A DNA stretch of 64,000 nt from Pythium myriotylum. Its lineage: Eukaryota; Oomycota; Peronosporomycetes; Pythiales; Pythiaceae. Within the stretch, counting starts at the first letter, position 1. Each line of letters begins with the position of its first letter. The stretch is from assembly GCA_023091665.1 (NCBI GenBank), contig JALJCQ010000004.1:1984001-2048000 (forward strand), given 5' to 3'. Shown here piece after piece: positions 29,301-41,392 of this stretch. The notes beneath the pieces were generated by a model that saw nothing but the letters and a program-made list of their open reading frames with translations, made no database searches and was not told where the DNA came from. The position numbers were made by a program, and so were the translations under genes.

Positions 29301-31433
29301 ATGCATTCCCGGCTCTCGACCGAGTCGCTCTCGCGGCTCTCGCAGTCGTCGGCACCGCAAGCCGGCAATGCGACTGGCACGACGCTGGCCGGAGGCGTCG
29401 GCATGCGCAACGGCCACTTTGTCGACGCCCACGGCCGCGTGCAGATCCTGCGCGGCGTCAACCTCGGCGGCTCGTCGAAACTGCCGCACGGCTACGGCCA
29501 CGTCGACCCGCTCTCGACCGCTTCGTTCTTCGACGGCGCTCCGTCCGTGTCGTTCGTGAACCGACCGTTCCCGCTCGAGGAGGCAGATCTCCATTTCGCT
29601 CGGCTTCGGCGCTGGGGTCTCAATTTTCTACGCGTGATTGTGACGTGGGAGGCCATCGAACACGCGGGACCTGGTGTCTACGACCATGAGTACCTCCAGT
29701 ACATCCGAGCGTTGCTCGAAAAGGCTGCCGAGTACGGCATGTACATCTACATCGACCCGCACCAGGACGTGTGGTCTCGCTGGACTGGCGGCGACGGCGC
29801 GCCCTTGTGGACGCTCGAAGCGGTGGGTCTTGAACCGCGTCATTTTGAGGCGACCAAAGCTGCGATTTGTGTGGAAACGCGAGGAAATGAGGTTTCTTCA
29901 TACCCTCGGATGATCTGGCCTTCCAATTATTTCAAGTTCGCGTGCGCGACCATGTTCACGCTGTTTTGGGGTGGCAAGAAGTTCGCACCAAAGTGCCACG
30001 TCAATGGCGTCCAGGTGCAGGAGTTTCTCCAGTCGCATTACATTGACGCCATGGGCGAGCTAGCCAAGGCTTTGGCCGGTCTGAAGAATATCGTCGGCTT
30101 TGGGTCGATGAATGAGCCTTCGTCGGGCTTCATTGGTGTTGAAGACCTATCCAAGTACTTCCACAAGACCCAGTTGAAGTATGAGCTCGCACCGACACCC
30201 TTCCAGGGGATGTGTCTCGCAGACGGAATCCCGCAAACAGTAGGCAGTTGGTCAAACGGGATTATGCAGCATGTGTTCGGGTTGCCGGACAAGAAGATCC
30301 ACGTTGATCCCAAGGGTCTAAGGGCCTGGAAGGAAGGTCATCGCTGTGTCTGGATGGACGAAGGAGTTTGGAAGATCGACAGCAATGGAAAGCCGGTGCT
30401 CCTTAACCCGAAATACTTCGCCGGCGTGAATTTCGGGACCGAGTTTTATATTCCATTTGCACAACGATATGCCGAAAAGATCCGCGCGGCACTGCCGACG
30501 TCACTGCTGTTCGTGGAACTTCCGCCACTCGAGTTCAGCATCGACGAGTTCCCAGAGATCACAGAGAAGACACTTCCTCGTGCAGTGAACGCCACACACT
30601 GGTACGACGGTCCGACGCTGTTCTTGCAAACGTGGGTGCCGTGGTTTACGGTCGACCCTAGAAGCAAAGCGCCAGCTTTCGGCCGGGCGGCTGTGACTCG
30701 CATGCACGAACGCCAACTGCGCCATATCAAGGATATTGGTCGCAACCAAATGCATAACGTGCCAACGCTTATTGGTGAAACTGGCATCCCCTTCAATCTC
30801 AATGGTGCGAATGCCTTCCGCACCGGTGACTATAGCGCGCAGATTGACGCACTCGACCACACCATCTCCTGTCTCGAGGCCAACCTGCTCTCCTACACGC
30901 TGTGGTGCTACACATCCGACAACTGCAACGCCTATGGCGACTTATGGAACTTGGAAGACCTGAGTATCGTGAGCGATGGGCGCGCAGTTAAGCGAGACTC
31001 AAGCTCAGTCGCTGACGACTCAACAGCACGAGCACTGCTTGCCTTTGCTCGCCCCCACCCGACAAAGATTGCTGGCGTCCCGTCCAAGTCTTCCTATTTA
31101 CTGGCTCGTCGACACTACGAGCTTGAATACTCGAGCGACAGTGGCAAGACACCAACTCCCATCATTGAACCGACTGAGATTCACATTCCTCACTGCCAGT
31201 ACCCGATGGGGTACACGGTGACGGTGTCGGATGGCAAGTACGAGGTGCACAACCATGACGAATGGGACACGGTGCTCTACTACCACGATGAGAAGGCCAA
31301 GATTCACCAGCTCGTTCTCACTACCAACGACCCAGAGGTTGAGAAGAAGTGGAAGCGCAAGCAGCTCGTCCACTATGCGATGGTCTTCGGTGTTCTGGTG
31401 TTGTGTCTCCTGGTTATTTGGTGGGCAGCCTGA
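29301..31433 (+). CDS. GH5 glycosidase, membrane-anchored (glucosylceramidase / steryl-glucosidase type)
   Basis: 710 residues in one exon from the ATG at 29301 (the frame is open further up but without ATG). Family-5 motifs: GRVQILRGVNLGGSSKLP near the N-terminus, GLNFLRVIVTWEAIEHAGPG, YIDPHQDVWSRWTGGDGAP, acid/base Glu in GFGSMNEPSSG (about residue 270) and nucleophile Glu in LIGETGIPF (about residue 490). The layout matches eukaryotic GH5 enzymes that cleave glucosylceramide or steryl glucosides (fungal EGCrP/Sgl1 type). Substrate is inferred. There is no N-terminal signal peptide. The last 20 residues form a hydrophobic helix (MVFGVLVLCLLVIWW), which suggests tail anchoring. Confidence 0.9.
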   Translation: MHSRLSTESLSRLSQSSAPQAGNATGTTLAGGVGMRNGHFVDAHGRVQILRGVNLGGSSKLPHGYGHVDPLSTASFFDGAPSVSFVNRPFPLEEADLHFARLRRWGLNFLRVIVTWEAIEHAGPGVYDHEYLQYIRALLEKAAEYGMYIYIDPHQDVWSRWTGGDGAPLWTLEAVGLEPRHFEATKAAICVETRGNEVSSYPRMIWPSNYFKFACATMFTLFWGGKKFAPKCHVNGVQVQEFLQSHYIDAMGELAKALAGLKNIVGFGSMNEPSSGFIGVEDLSKYFHKTQLKYELAPTPFQGMCLADGIPQTVGSWSNGIMQHVFGLPDKKIHVDPKGLRAWKEGHRCVWMDEGVWKIDSNGKPVLLNPKYFAGVNFGTEFYIPFAQRYAEKIRAALPTSLLFVELPPLEFSIDEFPEITEKTLPRAVNATHWYDGPTLFLQTWVPWFTVDPRSKAPAFGRAAVTRMHERQLRHIKDIGRNQMHNVPTLIGETGIPFNLNGANAFRTGDYSAQIDALDHTISCLEANLLSYTLWCYTSDNCNAYGDLWNLEDLSIVSDGRAVKRDSSSVADDSTARALLAFARPHPTKIAGVPSKSSYLLARRHYELEYSSDSGKTPTPIIEPTEIHIPHCQYPMGYTVTVSDGKYEVHNHDEWDTVLYYHDEKAKIHQLVLTTNDPEVEKKWKRKQLVHYAMVFGVLVLCLLVIWWAA

Positions 31434-32155
31434 TGAGCTACAGTAGCTCTCTTGAATGATATTTCATAATTATTTGATCAAATGATAAATCAAGCCCGTT
31501 CGTGAAGCTCTGTTCCTGGCTGTCCTCTTGTTTACGGCTTGACTCGTCTGGCGAATAATTGCAGTGATCGTGACGCCACATGTGAGACGTTCCAGGGTGA
31601 CGGTGGTTTGTTGTGGTCGAGAATGTCACACCGCTTGGAGCAATCACTTGTAAAAGTCGGCTCAAGGATGCTCACCAGAACTTACCCACCGATCCTGTGG
31701 CAAGCTGTTCCATGAATGTATCTTGGTACGATGTCGATATTTCCTTGGAACCTGGAATCCAAACAATCGTTTGGCATTCATCCACGCCAACTGAGGTGTC
31801 AAGCAGACATGGAGTATAGTGTATCGATTAATCTCGATAGTTGCCTCTTCTGGTGCCTCTACATCTGTATTGCGCTCAATCTCGATGGGGAAGTTGCTCC
31901 TTCATTGAACATAGCGCTGTGCAGCATTATCCCCGCCTGTTGGAATCTCTGGAGCTCCAAAGGAGTGTTTACTGTGTCTCTGTGGACTCGCGAGTGGTAG
32001 ACTCCCGAGTCAACAAGCATGTGATTCGCTCAAACGACAAAATATGTGATGGTATTTAGGACTTTTTGGTCTTAACGGCAATCACACATACATGAAAAGC
32101 TCTGTTTCTGGTCTTGATGAAGCAGGGGAGACACGAATCGTAAAAGACTGCAGGT
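31434..32155. other. Intergenic, AT-richer, no gene seen
   Basis: About 720 bases between the GH5 stop and the stop of the next, convergent gene. Short open frames only, without splice logic or motifs. I see no repeat or RNA gene. Confidence 0.6.
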
Positions 32156-33359
32156 TCACAGTGTGCTGTCCGAGTCGAGGTCGTTCTCGTCCTCATCGTC
32201 GACGAACCACTCGCCGTGGGAAAGCGCTCCAGCTAGTTGTGGCGCCTTGGCCTCTCCATCACCAGACATGTCCATGTCGCTGTCCTCTGCGGAGCTGCTC
32301 ACGTCGGCTTCATCACTGCTGTCAAGCTCTTGGAAGCGCCAACTGTTGTCGCTGCTGCTGCTGCTACTGCTGGCGTTCATTGAAGAGCGAGCAAAGCGTT
32401 TCTTCTTGCGATTATGGCGAGCACGCAGGTCCTCCACCTGCTCTGGTGTGAATAGTGAGTACGGGAATTCCAGGCTCGTGGGGCCCTGCTGGAAGAGCAC
32501 TAGCTCGTCACCTCTGGGCGTGCTGTTGCCGTCTCCTCGGGTCCTAGTTGATGCCACCCACACAGCCTCCGTCAGCAAATTGTCCAGATGCGGCCAAGCC
32601 AACCGCGGTCACTTACGATCGCTCGGCTGCCATGGTCACATAGTGGCGAAACATCCTCTCCATGGGGCGTTGTCGGCCTCCGTTCGACCCGAAGAACATA
32701 CCTTTCACGTCGGGCACGCCGCCGAACACTTTGAACGACTGCGAGTCGCGGCCGCTGTCCTCGTCCTCTTCGGCGTCGTCAAAATCACCGTCTTCTGCTG
32801 CACTTGACCCCGCCGAATGGTTCCCGTCCATGTCCACGTCCGCGGAATTCGCGGTCGCCGCACGAGGCGCCGCGCTCGTCGCCGGCGACGCTGGCTGCAC
32901 GGGCGTCGCCACTGCCGCCGCCGCCGCCGCTTTCTGCGCCGCAGCTCGCTGCTGAGCGGCCGCCATTTGCGCGGCGAAGACGCGGTTCCACGCCTGGCGG
33001 CACGCGGCCGCGGCAGCCGCGCCGCTCATCTTGGACGAGCGCGGCGCGCCGTTGAGACAGAGCTCCTCGAGCTGCTCGGCGAGCGTGCGTTGGCGCTTGC
33101 GCTGCGAGCTGTTGGTCGCGTTGGCGCCGCTGCCGGCTTCGTTCGGGTTGCCGGTCGCCGGCTCGTCGCGCGCGCCGTGGAGCTGGAAGTAGTTGTAGGC
33201 GTTGTTCTGGCGCATGACGTCCGAGTCGAGCTCCTCGATCTCGACGGCCGCGGCGTTGTCGTCGCGGCGCCGACGCACGCCGCGCGGACGCCTCAGCGGG
33301 TGCACGGCCGCGGCCTTGGCGCCGCTGGGCGCGCTGCGCGCTCGCGGGTACGAGTCCAT
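32156..33359 (-). CDS. Acidic/basic low-complexity protein, probably nuclear
   Basis: Two exons in phase (33359-32617, 32543-32156) give 376 residues. The intron has a GTAAGT donor and AACTAG acceptor. The N-terminus is basic (PLRRPRGVRRRRDD). Then come EIEELDSDVMRQNNAYNYF, a KRQRTLAEQLEELCLNG helix, a poly-Ala/Gln stretch, an acidic patch (DGDFDDAEEDEDSGRD) and a conserved-looking block FKVFGGVPDVKGMFFGSNGGRQRPMERMFRHYVTMAAERS. The tail alternates NRKKKRFAR with long Ser and Asp/Glu runs. I do not recognise the family; composition suggests a nuclear protein. In-frame sequence continues upstream of 33359, so the start is a choice. Confidence 0.7.
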
Positions 33360-33607
33360 CGAGGCGCCGGGGCGTTCTCGAAGACCGGTCGGAGCGAATT
33401 GATGGGAACCCACCCACATGGACGCAACATGGGGAGGTTCTCCCTCGTTCGAGTGCCCTTCCGTCCTGACGGAGTGGTTGTGTTGGGATTTGTACATGAG
33501 ATTAGGACTCTTTTCGAGGAAAAAAGTGGTGTTCAACCACGTAAAACAAGGACCGCCAAAGAGATTGTCCACTGGGGAGCGATCAAAGGAAAGTTGGTGC
33601 TGGAGAA

Positions 33608-35484
33608 ATGAAGGCGACGCCGTCGAGCGCACACGTGAGGCCGTCGCGCGCGCTGGGGGCTGGCTCCGCATGTAGGCGACTAACGGAGGCATCTGGTGGT
33701 GCGCGGTGCAGCTGCGTCTGCGGTATCTTGCGCTACTTCAAGGCGAGCCAGTCATCGGTAGGACGCTCCTCCGATCTTGAGCAAATCCACGTCGCGATGC
33801 TGACGCGCGCGACGCTTCGCGCGGTGCAGATGAGCAGAACCGCAGGATCGACTCGCCGTACGACCGGTGGAGGGAGCTCAAGCGCATGGTGATCGTCTAC
33901 GGACTCCCGCGAGACGAAGGCATCGACTCGTGGCAGGCGCCGCCACCGAGCGGCACGCCGCGCGATCCGTCGGCCGTGGAGGACGAGGTGTGCTCGTTGC
34001 GTGGCCGCATCTGGAAGGCGTTTCTCGGCGTCGAGGACTCGACGATCGACCGCCAAAAGTACCGCGAGCTCATCGCGCGCGGCGCGTCCCACTACGACGG
34101 CGACATCCGCAACGACACGTTCCGGTAGAGCTTCATGGTTGACGTCGAGTGTTGAGACGCTTTACTAATCGTTATTGATTTTTGTTCCGACAGGACCTTC
34201 CGAGGCGACGCCAAGTTCGCCCACCGCGTTCCGGAACACAAGCTCGTGAGATTGCTCAACGCCTTCTTCAATGAGCTGGTGCGGCCTCGTTCATCACCTT
34301 GGCCAGTGTGGGAACTGACTAAGCGTGTGTTCTTGACAGGGCGCGAGCTCATCGGAAGCGGGCGAGCTCTGTGAGTTCCCCAACTACTTTCGGTCGGTTT
34401 TTCTCTTCTGGTGGGCGCGTGCCTGGCTAAGCTAACCATGGATTTCTCTCTCGGCGATAGATATGTGCAAGGCATGAACGTGCTTTGCGCGCCGCTTCTA
34501 TACGTGATGCCCGAAGAAGATGCGTACCATACATTCTGTCAACTCATCGTGAGGCACTGCCCGAAGTATCTCGCGCCGCAGCTTCGGGGGGTTGAGCGAG
34601 GATGCATCCTCGTAGATCAGTGTTTGGAACTGGTGCGTCCATGATTATTTCCACGACCAGAAAGCCATGTGAACTGATGACCTTTTTGTCGTTGCAGATT
34701 GACCCGGAGCTCTTTCGACACCTGAGTTCAGTCGACGTGACTGCACGTATCTACGCACTACCATACATTCTTAGTTTGTTCGCTTGCGTCCCTCCACTAC
34801 CAGAACTGCTCCGCGTTTGGGATGTGGTGAGTTGGCTTCTCGCCTTGAGGAGGATTGATTGGTTTGACTCTTCTGACGGACCGTTGGTTTTTACTAGCTC
34901 TTTGCAGTTGGTGTGCATTTCGTGGTTCTCCTCGCTGTCGCACACACAGTTCTGTTGCGAGATCAACTACTGAAGAAGTAAGTTAAGCTTATTGGCATCT
35001 TGAGTCCCGTTGGCAACCTAATGGTGGGCTCGTGTCTAGGAAAACAGGGTTGATGAACATTTTGAGTTCACGGTTTGCACCACCATTGGAATCAGAGAAA
35101 CTTGTATCGGTCGCCCTCCAGGTAGGCGCGATAGGTACTATCATTGTTTTTGTTCATGTGACTCATGTTTGTCTCGTCAAGCTTCTTCATCGTCTGCCCG
35201 ACGAGCTGCTGCATGAAATCTCAAGACATCCGCTCGAGCATCCAGATCTTTTAAGCAGTCTTCCGTTTACTCAAGAGACACTGGAGGGAATCCAACATCA
35301 AATCCAAACACCACGGTCGCAAGAGAAAGCACTCCACGTGAAGTCACCGGCAAAGCCATCTCTCGCTAGGAGTATATCGACAGAAACTGGCAAGAAAAAG
35401 GCTGGTCGCGATCCAGTTAGCACGTCAGCAGCTGCTCAATACGTCCCACGATTCTTCTCGGTCAAGCCTCCGTGGAAATGCTGA
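33608..35484 (+). CDS. TBC-domain Rab-type GAP, BUB2/Cdc16-like
   Basis: Ten exons close in phase (33608-33634, 33712-33757, 33830-34124, 34194-34278, 34324-34370, 34461-34632, 34698-34826, 34898-34977, 35040-35121, 35182-35484), giving 421 residues. TBC motifs: RGRIWKAFLG, IRNDTFRTF (catalytic-arginine region), YVQGMNVLCAPLLYVMPEEDAYHTF (with the YxQ glutamine finger), and LLRVWDVLFAVG. The order and YVQGMN form match the mitotic-exit GAP Bub2/Cdc16 group. The fifth exon is the least sure: its acceptor (CTAAG at 34323) was chosen because it is the only one that keeps phase. The 35122-35181 intron is 60 nt and in frame. The tail is basic and Ser-rich. Confidence 0.87.
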
Positions 35485-35570
35485 ACCGAAGTGCATGTCT
35501 ATTTATCGCCATATCGGCTTTGAATCGAGAACTTAACTTTTGCAAAGTCCATCCACTGTCCTAGAAGCGT

Positions 35571-36307
35571 CTATCTTCCAACCTTGAACTTCGGGCGGGC
35601 AGCACGGCGCTCGGCTTTCTCTTTCTTCTTCTGAGCAGCAGGGTCGTCCACTTCCTGCTCCTCGGCCGTTGGCGTGAAGATATACTTCATCAACATACCA
35701 CTGCCCAAGTACAAGAGGTAACCCGGAATCTATCCAGCGAAATGGAGCGTCAGCGCCTCTAAACAATATCTCAACACCAAGAGGTCACCCACGGCAAGGT
35801 AAGCGAGCCAAAAGTAGTCGGAGATGATCAAGCCGGCCTGCGTGAAGAGCGTGATGATCAGCACGTCCATAGCATACCTAAAGTGAGACGACAAACTGTA
35901 AGATATGGAGCTCAGGCCCAACACCATCCTCGTGGTGTTTGCACGTACTCGCTCGAGCCGCCCTCTTCAGCCGCGCCAACCACCCAGGTGTAACTCACGT
36001 ACGTTGAGCCCAGAAGGAACGTATAGCCGGCAATCGTCCAGCTCGTCACGGTCGAGTAGAGCCAGAGCAGGCGGTACACCACGTACAAGACCTACGAGCA
36101 CCCTCGTTGGCATCCTGAGAGGAGCAGCAGAGTGTCCTCGACGCCCCAAACTCACATTGATCGGCACGATCCACTTCTGCAGCTTGGCGCTGAGCACGAC
36201 GGACGCGCGTTGGGCCTTCTTGGCCGCTTGGTTCGCCTGCGCAGACACACGGAGCTCTTCAGTAGGCCCTTCCACGACCGTCGCGAGGGCTCGCGTCGGC
36301 TCACCAT
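35571..36307 (-). CDS. TMEM208/SND2-like ER membrane protein
   Basis: Five exons (36307-36305, 36236-36156, 36091-35949, 35877-35793, 35729-35571) give 156 residues. The start codon is the whole coding part of exon 1: ATG is followed at once by a GTGAGC donor, and the next exon reads ANQAAKKAQRASVV. Four hydrophobic segments follow (around LYVVYRLLWLYSTV, SWTIAGYTFLLGSTYV, YAMDVLIITLFTQAGLIISDYFW and PGYLLYLGSGML), then a Lys/Arg-rich cytosolic tail (AAQKKKEKAERRAARPKFKVGR). TMEM208/SND2 takes part in signal-recognition-particle-independent targeting to the ER. A second possible donor in exon 3 would shorten one loop. Confidence 0.85.
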
Positions 36308-36475
36308 GTCGTCGTCGCTGGGCAAGTTGACACGCGAGGTGAGCAGCTCCAAGGTCCCTCCTCCTCGAAAAATACATTTATGGAATTTGGGCTAACAGAT
36401 ATTCATTTACAAAGGCTTACTATTTGTCAGAGGCCATTCCGATCTTGAAAAGCCACGCATCAACTTGGGAGACCG

Positions 36476-38858
36476 ATGACGGCGAGCCGCGCTGCCACCT
36501 CATCGGCAGGCGACACGCTCGCCAAGAGCAGCGCCGAGCTCAGCTTGAATGGCCATGGAGAGAGTCCCGAGGGTCTGGACGAGGACGAGGTCGAGGTGAT
36601 TCCGCTGCGTGTCGAGCCGCTGGCTCAGCAGAATGCGTCGTCCATCGACATCGACAAGGGCCTGCAGCTGATCCAGAGCTGCCGCGACGGAGACTCGGCG
36701 GCTGTTCACCGCCAGATAACCGAGGGCTCACCCGCTGGATTCGTGACCAAGACGGGTTGGACCCCGATCGCGGCGGCGGCGTACAGCGGGAAGACGGATG
36801 TAAGTGAGGGTATGAATGCGTATGGCGCGTCGCGCGTGATGAGCGAGTGGTTCTTGTAGATAGTGCGCTACCTACTAGAGCTCGGAGCCGACGGTATGTA
36901 CAACAAGCTGGTCAAGAGATCTGCGACCGCGTACATGCAGCAGCACCAACAACAGTTGGTGGCACAGCACGACAGCACGGCGAGTCTTGGTGCCAACGGA
37001 AAAATGTCGTCCAGCGAGCTGCTCGAGCCCCACTTGACGCCCAACGGGAGCCACAGCAGCATCACTGGTGATAATCAGAATGCTGAAGTGAATGGTTTGG
37101 TTGGGTCTGTGCCAGCTACAGCCCCGGTAGTCGCGAAGAAGCTGCTCGGAAACGGGTCCAATACCCCGCTTCACTGGGCGTCGTATAAGGGCCAGGCTGA
37201 GATCGTGACGATCTTGCTTCACGCTGGGTACAGCCACGAAGATATGGATCCGATCGGTAACCGAGCACTCCACCTCGCTTGCTCAGGCGGATTCAAAGAT
37301 GTGATCGAGATTCTACTTGCCAACTCCGCAACGGTCGACCAGCGCAACCGCTACGGGAACCGTCCGCTGGACCTTACCACTGACATTCAGTGCCGCAAAC
37401 TGCTCCAAAAATTCCAGGGTCAGACGAGCTGCGAATGGTGTAAAGAGACTTTCAACCGGCTTCGCCGTCCAAGTCTCTGCCAGCATTGCCACAACGTTTA
37501 CTGCGACGTAAAGCCGTGCTCGTCGACCACGGAGATCCTCACGCCAGTTGATTATCTCCGACCAGGCACTGCCTCTACTGCGGCGGTGGCAAGATCCATG
37601 CGGTATTGCCAGGAATGCGCGACTGAAATGGGCAAGACGGAGCAAGACTTACGCAATATCTTGGACACCAAGTTGGAGTTAATTCGCAACACAATTGAGC
37701 TCATCACGCGAGCTAGTACCCCGCCGACAAGGTCACTATCAAGCCGTCCTTCTTCGCAGGCAAATGGGGCGAACGCGAGTAGACCTGTGACGGCAGCTCT
37801 TACTTCTGAGAGTGAAACAGCACCACCAAGTGCAGGCTCCGTCGATGGGGTAATACCATCTGGCTCGCTTGATGGTGTGGTGTCCCTCACCGGCGGCGGA
37901 GAGATGGATGGCGTGGATCCTCCTCCCACAGATCTCGAGACACCCAAGCCCACTCGTCGCCTGTTGTCGAATGAGGAGATCTCTCGAACGCTCGCCCTCA
38001 GTCAAACAGACGCTGAGGCTATGTACACATCGATTGAGGCGGCACAGCTCAAAGCTGTCGACCGTGAGCTGATTCTCCGCGCTAAGCAAACCTACCGACA
38101 GCTCGTCGCTCACATCGCCCTGCAGGAAGAGATCAAGTCACTGATGGTTGTGCGGCCAATCGGTGTTCGCTCCCTTATCGAGCCTCTGAAAACTGCGCTT
38201 GTAAACGCCCGACGAGAGGGAGTGAGCCACGAAATGCTCATGCTGGGTGTCCAGGTTATTCGAAGTGCCGAGGCTGAGTGCACGCTCTACGGATGTGAAG
38301 CAATGTGTGCCAAGATAGAGCTGGGTACAAAGAAGCACCGACGGGATATCGCTCGACTCGAAGCGAGCGTAAACGAGTCCCAAGAAGCGGGCGTGAACGA
38401 GAAGCTGTTGGCGTCGGCTGTGAGTCTACGAGACAGGCTCAATGCGGAGGTCCAACTTCAGGCCTGCCTCCAGCCGTTTTCAACTCTAACGACGACCAAC
38501 GAGGCTGGATTTGAGATGGTTCGCGGGTTTCGATTTGAAGATGGCACTGAAGTGTCGACGCTGCTGCAAGCGCTTGAGCTCCGCAACCAGAGGATCCAAG
38601 GCGCCGTGGTGAGATGGGCTGTCTTGGCTTGAATGGGCACCAGTGGATAAAGTTGAGATCGAACTTGTTCTTTGCTCGTAGGACTTTGGCTCGACAGTGG
38701 AAGGAGTTTCGGCAGCTCTTCTGGAAGAAGGGACGAACATCTTGAAGCAGTTGAAGAAAGACATCAAAGATGAGACCAAAAACGAGGAGGAACGCCGTCG
38801 CCTGGAAGAGGAAGCCGCACTCAAGGCTGCCAAGAAAGGCAAGAAAAAGAAGGCGTGA
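36476..38858 (+). CDS. Ankyrin-repeat protein with FYVE-like zinc finger
   Basis: Three exons in phase (36476-36799, 36860-38608, 38682-38858) give 749 residues. Ankyrin units: GWTPIAAAAYSGKTDIVRYLLELGAD, then after a Gln/Ser-rich insert NTPLHWASYKGQAEIVTILLHAG, NRALHLACSGGFKDVIEILLANSA and RYGNRPLDLT. At residues about 299-345 is a zinc-finger region CEWCKETFNRLRRPSLCQHCHNVYC with later Cys pairs (CQECA). It has FYVE spacing, but the RRHHCR lipid-contact motif is degenerate, so lipid binding is doubtful. The long C-terminal half is helical and charged and ends in a Lys tail (AAKKGKKKKA). Function unknown; an adaptor or trafficking role is a guess. Divergent from TMEM208, 168 bases apart. Confidence 0.85.
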
Positions 38859-38932
38859 GAGAGGGGGCGTGCCCCGGGGGTTTTGCAAGAAGACCGAGAT
38901 TCTTTATTGAAGTTTCTTGGCGTTCTTTATAT

Positions 38933-39594
<662 letters not shown>

Positions 39595-39875
39595 TGTTAC
39601 GTCTTCTAAAGAATCACGACTGGATTGGGGAGCCCCATTGACCGCCTCCTGATCGAATCAATCGAACGCACGCCAACCAACCTTCAGCGAGAAGAGTCTT
39701 CTGTTGAAGCAGTATACAGTGCTCTCTTCAGCAGCTACAACTCAAAAATTGAATTGACCTGCCAAAATGGATAGTTTGTAACGGAGGATACTTATATAGT
39801 TAGCAAGGAATTAAGGTACCAAATACATCGAGCCTCGGGGCAACATCATGGCCAAGCCAGCAACAAGGCACGACG

Positions 39876-41150
39876 ATGACCGACTACTGGAAGTCCCACG
39901 AGCGCCACTACTGCAAGCACTGCAATGTGTGGATGCAGGGCGATAAGAACGTGCGTTATTTGTGTGGTTTCCCCTCACTGTGGCATGAGCATGACTGAGC
40001 TCTCGTTGTGGCGCGCAGAGCATCCGCCACCATGAGCAGGGCGGCAAGCACAAGGGCATGGTCGAGGCCGCGCTCAAGCAGAAGCGCAAGGACAAGTCGG
40101 ACGCGCTGCACGCGGAGAGAGAGCTGCAGCAGCAGCTGCGCCAGATCGAGGCGGTAGGACTCTTTGTGTTCGTCTTGAGATTGTCGAGCCGCACTAAGCG
40201 AGTTGTATCCATCTTAGGCGGCTCAAGCCCAGTACCGACAGGATCTCGCAGGCTCTGGCATCGCTCCACCGCCACCACCGCCTCGTCCTGGGCAACAAAA
40301 GCGGCAGTACGGTAACCAGGTGCCGTTCGGATCAAAAGACGGAGGAAGAGGCTTCAGTCGAAGGGACCATCCGCCCGAAGAAGAGCAAGACCTTGAGCCC
40401 CCCAAGGAAGACGACAAAGGTATCTACGCTGTGCGTGGCGTCGTTTACTTGGAAGGCAAGCGCCACGAGAACCAGCTCGTGACGGGCAGCGCATGTCAGA
40501 TCTGGGTCGAGGAGGTTGAAGAATGGCTCGACGCGCTGATCGAGAAAGCGCACGTGACCGAAGTTCCCAACACGAATCTCAGCTTCAAACGCTACTCTGT
40601 CACGTACTTGTTGCCAAAGGGTGAGTCGCCAGTGACAGAGCAGGAGCTTTCTGCTGATCGACTTCGAATCAAGCTCCCGGATGGTACAACAATGGAGGAG
40701 GCTCATCGATTGGTCGAGAAACTTGCCAGTGACGACGCACTCACTATCGAAGAAGCATACGTCCCTGTTGATGAAAGCACGGGGATGGGAGAGTGGAGTA
40801 CTGTTGTTGTGACGCAAATCGATGAGAGTGAAGAAGCTGTCGCGCAACGAGAGATAGAAGCTGAAGTCGAAGAGGCCAAGCAAAAGGAGGACGAGAAACG
40901 CCGAGACGCTCTGGAAGACCTCTCCTCACGAGGAGACAATGCACTAGGTGCCTTCAATCCATGGGGAGGCAGCTACAAGGGCATTGATATCGAGAATGAG
41001 TCAGCAAGTGCGAAGAAAGCACGTGCAGAAGAAATCATGATCCAGGCCGATGGTGACGTTAGCTTTAAGAAGCGCACGAAAACTGAGGACGGCGGACAGG
41101 ACAAGAAGAAGAAGAAACAGCGCAGGATACGAAGTGAAGACGACGATTAG
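39876..41150 (+). CDS. WBP4/FBP21-like U1-type zinc-finger splicing protein
   Basis: Three exons in phase (39876-39950, 40019-40153, 40218-41150) give 380 residues. The N-terminus is a matrin/U1-type zinc finger: MTDYWKSHERHYCKHCNVWMQ with C-x2-C, then IRHHEQGGKHKGMV with the two His, then a long helix KQKRKDKSDALHAERELQQQLRQIE, as in WBP4/FBP21, a spliceosomal B-complex factor. A Pro run (APPPPPPRP) follows. I see no WW domain in the usual place; instead there is a region GIYAVRGVVYLEGKRHE...QIWVEEVEEWLDALIEKA. The C-terminus has LSSRGDNALGAFNPWGGSYKGIDI and a nuclear-type KKKKKQRR stretch. Divergent from RPL23. Confidence 0.85.
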
Positions 41151-41392
41151 CTCGAGCTGCAATAGAATGTTGAGAAGCACGCGGCCGTCGAGTAAAAATG
41201 ATTCGATGTCGCTGCTTTAGTTTTTGGCGTTTTCTTAATTTTCTTTTATTACCGACACCTTCAAACCGAGCGGATGCAGATATCCAGACAGCATCGATCT
41301 ATGGACATTGCCGATGGTCAAGTGCATCAGACGATTCTCCGGCGACAACCACGTCGAGAGTGCAAGCGGTGGGGACAACGGAGCTGCGCAGC

